This document shows, in pieces, positions 54,401 to 63,400 of a stretch of 64,000 bases of DNA. The notes beneath the pieces were generated by a model, which saw nothing but the letters and a program-made list of their open reading frames with translations, did not search any database and was not told where the DNA came from. Source of the DNA: Siphonodentalium dalli. Lineage: Eukaryota; Mollusca; Scaphopoda; Gadilida; Siphonodentaliidae. Position numbers and translations under genes: made by a program. The stretch lies in the NCBI GenBank assembly GCA_032622095.1, contig CP136067.1, positions 62,194,893 through 62,258,892 on the forward strand. Direction: 5' to 3'. The first letter of the stretch is position 1; each line of letters starts with the position of its first letter.

Positions 54401-57400
54401 ATTGATGAACAGGGTAATTAATGGATACGCTAGCAAATATATAAAACAGATGAAAAGTGGCTGGTTTAGCTACTAACCTGATGCTTTGCATTGGATGAGC
54501 TCGATTTAAAAATAAAACCCTCCAGGTACGAAAAAATAGTCAATAACTGTTGACACAATTAGCCAACTAGGCAGACTGAGATTGGCTGATCCTGAAGCCT
54601 GCCAGATTGTATGATTCCATATAAGTTCAAAATATGTTCTGATTCAAACATGCTAAATTGAAAAATATTAAAAGATATTTATCATGTTATATGTTTTTGT
54701 CTTTGAAGCCATATCATTTTGAATAAACAGTGTGGCGGAATCCTTGATTAGTCATATGCTGAAGATTTGGAACCTTTTGAGTGCTGTCAATATTTAGCTG
54801 ATTACCTGAAAATATCACACACACAGACAGAGTCATAATAGGATATACCTACCCTCTGCTTATGGAAGACACGTTAGTGATAGTAGATGTTATGGGCTGT
54901 GTTGTTGCTGTGGTTGTTGATGTGTTTGTGAAGTCTGTATTGTAAGCCGGCTCTGGGTTTGTCATATATGTTGGATCCCTCTTTATGCTCTTCACCATTA
55001 TACCATCCTCTCCTACTCCTTTGAATTTACCTTTCTTTGTGATTGGGTTCAGTTCTGGTGAATACTCCTGAAATGTATAGTCATTATGAGTCTTTGCATT
55101 TTATCGGGGCCTACATGCTCCAGCCCCGTACATGGCAAATGCGGGGCCTTTTTATCAGCCCTGTAAAACCCATGGCCCCAGTATGGAGGCAAGCTGACTA
55201 ACGAGAGAATAAAGTTGAATTAGAAACATGTAAACAGAAATAAGTTCCACTAAGCAAAATTCTCAAAAATAGGTGTTTGCAAAATGTCATGATTGAATTC
55301 ATGAAGACATGAACTTGTTAAGTTGTTCAATGTTCAACAAGTAGTTGAAATATGCTTGGGTTAAAGGCCCATTTAATTTTTGAATCCCCGGTTATTTTTA
55401 TTTACATAGTCAGTGTTATTGACTATTGTTGGCATGAACAAAAACCAAAAATATAAATATTCCACCAGCTGTTGCCTAGGAGCGTCCACCAAAAGATAGA
55501 GATTCTCAAATTCACCCCATGTTTCCCCCGTTGTTAACTCAGAATGCATCAGATTTAAAACTAAGAGAGAGAGTTATTCCCCTTCCGTTGAGGATAATAG
55601 AATTTACAGTACAGTCTGGAACAGAATTAAGCACAGAACACACCTTGACAACTCAACAAAAACAACTGCAATGTTTAAACTGTCTGGGGATTGTACTTGA
55701 AGTCAACGAGCTTACAGGTTGGGAGAATTTAGTGAGTTTCCATTGGCGATGTGATAGATGAGTCTTATATCGCTAAATCATCCCAAATCAAATATTTATC
55801 CTTCCCTAAAGATTATCTAAATATGCATAGAAAATTTCAGTAATATGTTTAGAGAACAGTAACTAGGTTCGAACCACAGAACTGTATTATGTGCCGATGC
55901 CTACATTCGCTTCATCAGGAGGTGAAGGTCTCAGACACATGCTTCGGTTAACCTTTACTCTTTCAGTTTAAACAATTTCTGCTGTATCAACATGGTTTTT
56001 CGCAACAAAATCAATTCAAATCGAGTCATATGATAAATAGAATATGAAATTAGTGTTCTCTTGTAAGAAATTTATGAACCTCGTCTCTAAATTCTATGAC
56101 TAGTTTCATAAATTTCATGTGAGAGAAATACTCATTTCATATCCTCCATATGAGCAATCATCATTTTATTGGCTTTACCTCAAATTGTGGCCAATTCATT
56201 GCCATCTCTGTGCCGTGATTATTCGACCACCACTTGAGGTCAGAATTAGCGTCAACTGAGCTAATTGTGGAATGCAAATCAGTGTATATTCTCGAAAATC
56301 TGAAAAACAAAAGAAAGTATGCATTTACAAAAGCTATTACAGCTGGGCGACAGTCTCCAGGCCAAATTCAAATAAAACATAACTCATAGCAGTTGTCAGT
56401 CATAATGCTGGATAACTTTCCAAATGACAGTTGGTATCAATTGAACTGTATAACGCTGTACATACCATTCTTTTTGCCTGAGTCAGATTGGATTTTTATA
56501 GAATGTGCCATCAGCTGCTGTCTGCCATGTCACAATTGTTGAGATATTTCACTTACGGTAATTTTTGGTATTTGATTTGAAACATTTCACAACATAACTA
56601 CCATATCTCATATTATTAGTTTGATTGACCAATCAGAGATCAGAATTACTGACATGGTATGAGTCTCTACCATTTCACTAAACTGTAAGACAGAGCTGTC
56701 CTGATCCCATGCAAGTAACTGCCATGTTAGATTTCACTGTTTTTCCACCTCCTGGAGTCAATGGTATTAACTTTCACAAATAATATGGACATAATGTCAA
56801 ACTGCATATGGCTAACACTAATTGGTGGCTGATGAAATAATGTGGAGTTGGTAATTGGGACCCAAAATTAGTCCCAAAAGTACAGACTTATTTATATGTT
56901 TCATTGGAACAACAAATAATAGGTTGATTGTTCAGGCAGTCAGGAATTTCATTTTCAGCATCAATAAATGTACCACACAAGATTGTCATCGGCATTAATT
57001 AACATACAAAGCTCTTTTTTTCTTTTGTTGTGCTGTTTCTTATTTCAGCATGTTGTCACTTGTAACTTTCCAGCAGTATATAGAGTAAGAGGTCAAGCAT
57101 ACAATTCTCATGTCATATACATTGCTCTTCCGTTGAAAATGTCAACCATCTGGCAATGTGGAATAATTGAGTAAACCTACATGACTGAAATCAACAAGCT
57201 TCAACTTGTGACAGAAAGCTAGCAATTGGTCAAAAGGTATGTTTTGCACAACAACAATTTACGTTCTATACTTTGGGCTTCCATATTTCAGCTGAGAGAA
57301 AGTAGTAGTGGTATGTAATTGTTATATTCCAAGTATATACCTTGGGCACAAACCTAACATCCCATCGATAAACCTGAATATGTTATCAGAAGTCACACAT

Positions 57401-60400
57401 AAAATACATTGGACTCGACAATGAAACTTAAAAATAAAAGTATTACATAGTACACCCAGCTGCGACAACAGGAGAAAATCATATTTGTGCATAATCTGAA
57501 GGCCAGTAACACACAAGTGAATTTATGTACCAGAAGAGCTGTTCTGTTGATGAGAACAATTTCAAAGTGATGACAGAAAGAAAGTTTGACTTTCAAACAT
57601 CACAAAAATGCATTATGTTGTTTATTCATAAACAATGTGCATCAGTCAGGATTAGTGCCGAGTGATCATTAAATTTGATAACTGGGAAATCATCTATATT
57701 CAGAGCTTTTCATTTTCGAAAAATAACCCCCGATATGGACATCCCTATACTTGCCCCATGTAGTACTAGATGCGTTAGCCTATATTTGCAACCAACATAA
57801 ATTACATGCACAGTATGCGCCATATTCAGAATTTTGAAACTATAGTGTAATATGGGCAGCTCAAGTTTATTGCGCATAGGCACCTACCCACTAGATTTTA
57901 TAAGCAGTCACGTTTAAATGTGCAACAGACATTCTGGATTCATCAACCCTTAACCTCTGCATGCAAAAACTGCAAGCAGCACCACCTCTGTAGATGAATC
58001 AACTCGATCATAGCAAGAGAGAAAACTCTATTGTGTAGTTTGTACAGTGTGCTGACTGATGAAACCATTCAGCAAACCTTGATAAACTCTGTACCATACT
58101 TGGAGTTCAAAGATCAAGAAATGCAGAAAGCATGTGGCTATCAATCAGACGATCTAATTTGTGAAATTGTCGGCAGTCGCCGTTGATTGTCATCGTTTAT
58201 CTGTCTATACGAAAATGGGCTAGTCCATTGCACACATTGTTTGAACTATGAAATAACTGGAGTAGAACTTACTAAAAGCCAGTTATACTGTATTTGCAGT
58301 TGTATCTTCCTCGTCAACATCGGCGGCGATGGCAATTGTTTTTCTCCTGGCCCTGTAGCCACAAGAAAAGGGGCCCCAACAGTTTAACCCTAGCGGAAAC
58401 CCTGCATTTGGACCAAAAGCTTTGGTCTTGAGCAAGTTAAATTACACATGAATACTATGACCCTTCATTGCCGGCCACAATTATTGGACTTCACTAACAT
58501 AAAAGATTTCCTCCCTCACTCATTTTCAAAAGATATTTCGCAGATTTGATTAACATCTGGTAAAGATAGATCAAGACAGTGATGTAATGGTATGTCAATT
58601 TCAATAAAAGGAGTATATTGACAGATGGGAGTTCTAAACTAACATCTCTCAAGCTACATCCTGTCTTGTTCATAGTCTCATAGAGCGATATCATGTGAGG
58701 TCTTAGATGATGATAGGGACTCCATCTTCGATCAATTTGGCCAGGCTCATAAGCAAAAGAAAATTAGGTGAGGATGATGCTCCAGGGAGGTACTCAATCA
58801 CTTGAATATCCTATAAATGGTCTAGCGCTTTTGATAACAGTATATCTTCATCAGGACCAGGATGGCGCGGGTAGCTGCAGATTTTGCCTGTCCTTTTATA
58901 CTCTATGTTTGTGGAGCATGGATATGATAGGTCAATGGGTAAATGTCAGGGGGTTATGGACACAGGAGAGGTCACAGGGTTGGGTGCGGGTATGTTGGCC
59001 CTTGGTTCCCGTTAGTTTATGGGTATAGTTTGTGGGGTATATTGTTACTGCCCAATCACTGTAGTTAAGTGCGGGTAGTCGTAGCGGTTATGTTGGATAC
59101 AGTGCTACAAATAATGTGGGAAGTCCATGAGTAAAAGTACAAATGCCGCGGGTATATGATTTGTAAGCCTGATCGCCAGATGTGGGGTTGCATGTATGCT
59201 CCGAAGATACAATCCAAAGTTGTGAGGGTATGTTGCTTTATTCATCAGAATTTGTACCAACTGTGGGTGTGTATCGTGTAGTACCCACCATTATAATACT
59301 ATATTGACAGTAAGATTACTAGCAACACAAATAGCACGTCCCTCGCCTGCATTCATGCTTGCCCATACACTACTCCCACACAGGGACCACAATGCCGCCC
59401 CTCAGTGGCCTTAGAGGGTACATTATCGAAAATAATATACCAGCAGCGTTTATAGTTTAAACTCATGGACACACCACATTATTTGTAGCACTGTATCCAA
59501 CATACCCACTTAACTACAGTGATTGGGCAGCAACAATATACCCGCACAAACTACCCGCATAGAGTAATGGGAACCAAGGGCCAACTTACCCGCACTCAAC
59601 CCTTTGACCTCTCATGTGTCCATAACCTCAGAACGCACTCTCTGTGCACCCAACAACCAGTAGTCACTAACAAGAAGGACTTTAATTAGTCGCCTCCTTT
59701 ATAATAAGAAAAAGATTAGGCCTAATTTTATAACTTGTGAAGGTGATTTTAGCAGCAGGTTGTCCATATCTCGTCACTAGTTTATACTCCAATTACCATG
59801 AACAGTGCAGCATTAGTAATTTAGTACAACAACCTCCATAAGAAAATGTACTGGTGAGATACACCAATAGTTATATATCAAGCCTGGGAAACACAATGGG
59901 TGATCATTCGAACATGTAAGGCACAACTATCCATGCTAACACTAATTTACTTCCATGCAATTTAGTACATCTTTCGATCAAATCTGATGCAATAGTATAC
60001 TGTGCCAAGGATGTGGCAAGAAGGGGACTAACAACATTCTGTTACATAATCCACAGGTACTTACTTTGGTTTTGACAGATAGATCCACACAGTGATGTAT
60101 ATCAAACATAGTACTAACTTCGGTTTTTACAGATAGATCCACACATAGATGTATATCAAACATAGTACTAACTTTGGTTTGATAGCTAGGATCCACACAG
60201 AGATGTATACCAAACATAGTACTAACTTTGGTTCCACAGATAGATCCACACAGTGATGTATATCAAACATAGTACTAACTTTGGTTTGACAGATAGATCC
60301 ACACAGTGATGTATACCAAACATATTACTAACTTTGGTTTGACAGATAGATCCACACATAGATGTATATCAAACATATTACTAACTTTGGTTTGATAGAT

Positions 60401-63400
60401 AGATCCACACAGTGATGTATATCAAACATATTACTAACTTTGGTACGACAGATAGATCCATACAGTGATGTATACCAAACATATTACTAACGTTGGTTCC
60501 ACAGATAGATCCACACAGAGATGTATATCAAACATAGTACTAACTTTGGTTGGATAGATAGATCCATACAGTGATGTATACCAAACATATTACTAACTTT
60601 GGTTCCACAGATAGATCCATACAGTGATGTATATCAAACATATTACTAACTTTGGTTTTGACAGACATATCCACACATAGATCTATTTCAAACATAGTAC
60701 TAACTTTGGTTCCACAGATAGATCCACACATAGATGTATATCAAACATAATACTAACTTTGATTTGACAGATAGATCCACACAGAGATGTATATCAAACA
60801 TATTACTAACTTTGGTTTTACAGATAGATCCACACAGTGATGTATACCAAACATATTACTAACATTGGTTTTGACAGATAGATCCACACAGTGATGTATA
60901 TCAAACATATTACTAACTTTGGTTCGACAGATAGATCCACACATAGATGTATATCAAACATATTACTAACTTTAGTTTAACAGATAGATCCATACAGTGA
61001 TGTATACCAAACATATTACAGTTTACTAACTTTGGTTCCACAGATAGATCCACACAGAGATGTATATCAAACATAGTACTAACTTTGGTTGGACAGATAA
61101 ATCCATACAGTGATGTTTACCAAACATATTACTAACTTTGGTTTTGACAGATAGATCCACACAGTGATGTATATCAAACATAGTACTAACTTTGGTTCCA
61201 CAGATAGATCCACACAGAGATGTATATAAAACATAGTACTAACTTTGGTTCGACAGATAGATCCACACATAGATGTATATCAAACATAGTACTAACTTTG
61301 GTTCCACAGATAGATCCACACAGTGATGTATATCAAACATATTACTAACTTTGGTTCCACAGATAGATCCACACAGAGATGTATATCAAATATAGTACTA
61401 ACTTTGGTTCGACAGATAGATCCACACATAGATGTATATCAAACATAATACTAACTTTGATTTGACAGATAGATCCACATAGAGATGTATATCAAACATA
61501 TTACTAACTTTGGTTTTACAGATAGATTCACACAGTGATGTATACCAAACATATTACTAACTTTGGTTTTGACAGATAGATCCAGACATAGATGTATATC
61601 AAACATATTACTAACTTTGGTTTTGACAGACAGATCCACACATACATGTATATCAAACATATTACTAACTTTGGTTTTGACAGATAGATCCACACAGTGA
61701 TGTATATCAAACATATTACTAACTTTGGTTTTGACAGATAGATCCACACATACATGTATATCAAACATATTACTAACTTTGGTTTTGACAGATAAATCCA
61801 CACATACATGTATATCAAACATATTACTAACTTTGGTTTTGACAGATAGATCCACACAGTGATGTATATCAAACATAGTACTAACTTTGGTTCCACAGAT
61901 AGATCCACACAGAGATGTATATAAAACATAGTACTAACTTTGGTTCGACAGATAGATCCACACATATATGTATATCAAACATAGTACTAACTTTGGTTCC
62001 ACAGATAGATCCACACAGTGATGTATATCAAACATATTACTAACTTTGGTTCCACAGATAGATCCACACAGAGATGTATATCAAACATAATACTAACTTT
62101 GATTTGACAGATAGATCCACACAGAGATGTATATCAAACATATTACTAACTTTGGTTTTACAGATAGATCCACACAGTGATGTATACCAAACATATTACT
62201 AACTTTGGTTTTGACAGATAGATCCAGACATAGATGTATATCAAACATATTACTAACTTTGGTTTTGACAGATAGATCCACACAGTGATGTATATCAAAC
62301 ATATTACTAACTTTGGTTTTGACAGATAGATCCACACATACATGTATATCAAACATATTACTAACTTTGGTTTTGACAGATAGATCCACACATACATGTA
62401 TATCAAACATATTACTAACTTTGGTTTTGACAGATAGATCCACACAGTGATGTATATCAAACATAGTACTAACTTTGGTTCCACAGATAGATCCACACAG
62501 AGATGTATATAAAACATAGTACTAACTTTGGTTCGACAGATAGATCCACACATAGATGTATATCAAACATAGTACTAACTTTGGTTCCACAGATAGATCC
62601 ACACAGTGATGTATATCAAACATATTACTAACTTTGGTTCCACAGATAGATCCACACAGAGATGTATATCAAATATAGTACTAACTTTGGTTCGACAGAT
62701 AGATCCACACATAGATGTATATCAAACATAATACTAACTTTGATTTGACAGATAGATCCACACAGAGATGTATATCAAACATATTACTAACTTTGGTTTT
62801 ACAGATAGATCCAGACATAGATTTATATCAAACATATTACTAACTTTGGTTTTGACAGATAGATCCATACAGTGATGTATACCAAACATATTACTAACTT
62901 TGGTTTTACAGATAGATCCACACATACATGTATATCAAACATATTACTAACTTTGGTTTTGACAGATAGATCCACACAGTGATGTATGTCAAACATAATA
63001 CTAACTTTGGTTCGACAGATAGATCCACACATAGTTGTATATCAAACATAGTACTAACTTTGGTTCCACAGATAGATCCACACAGTGATGTATATCAAAC
63101 ATATTACTAACTTTGGTTTGACAGATATATCCACACAGTGATGTATATCAAACATAATACTAACTTTGATTTGACAGATAGATCCACACATAGATGTATA
63201 TCAAACATAGTACTAACTTTGGTTCGACAGATAGATCCACACAGAGATGTATATCAAACATATTACTAACTTTGGTTTTGACAGATAGATCCACAATAGA
63301 TGTATATCAAACATATTACTAACTTTGGTTTTGACAGATAGATCCACACAGTGATGTATGTCAGAGTACTAACTTTGGTTTGATAGATAGATCCACACAG

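Noticed and set aside
54176-54436. Separate minus-strand ORF upstream of the linker exon
   Set aside because: It is a read-through of the short intron at 54226-54852 into the linker exon in another frame.
55862-55925. tRNA-like 'ggttcgaacc' motif
   Set aside because: No partner A box at suitable spacing on either strand.
61451-62553. Long minus-strand repeat frames (123-145 codons) as a repetitive protein gene
   Set aside because: They are copies of the syndapin exon end in an intronic tandem array. Start codons fall inside repeat units and the frames switch with unit length.
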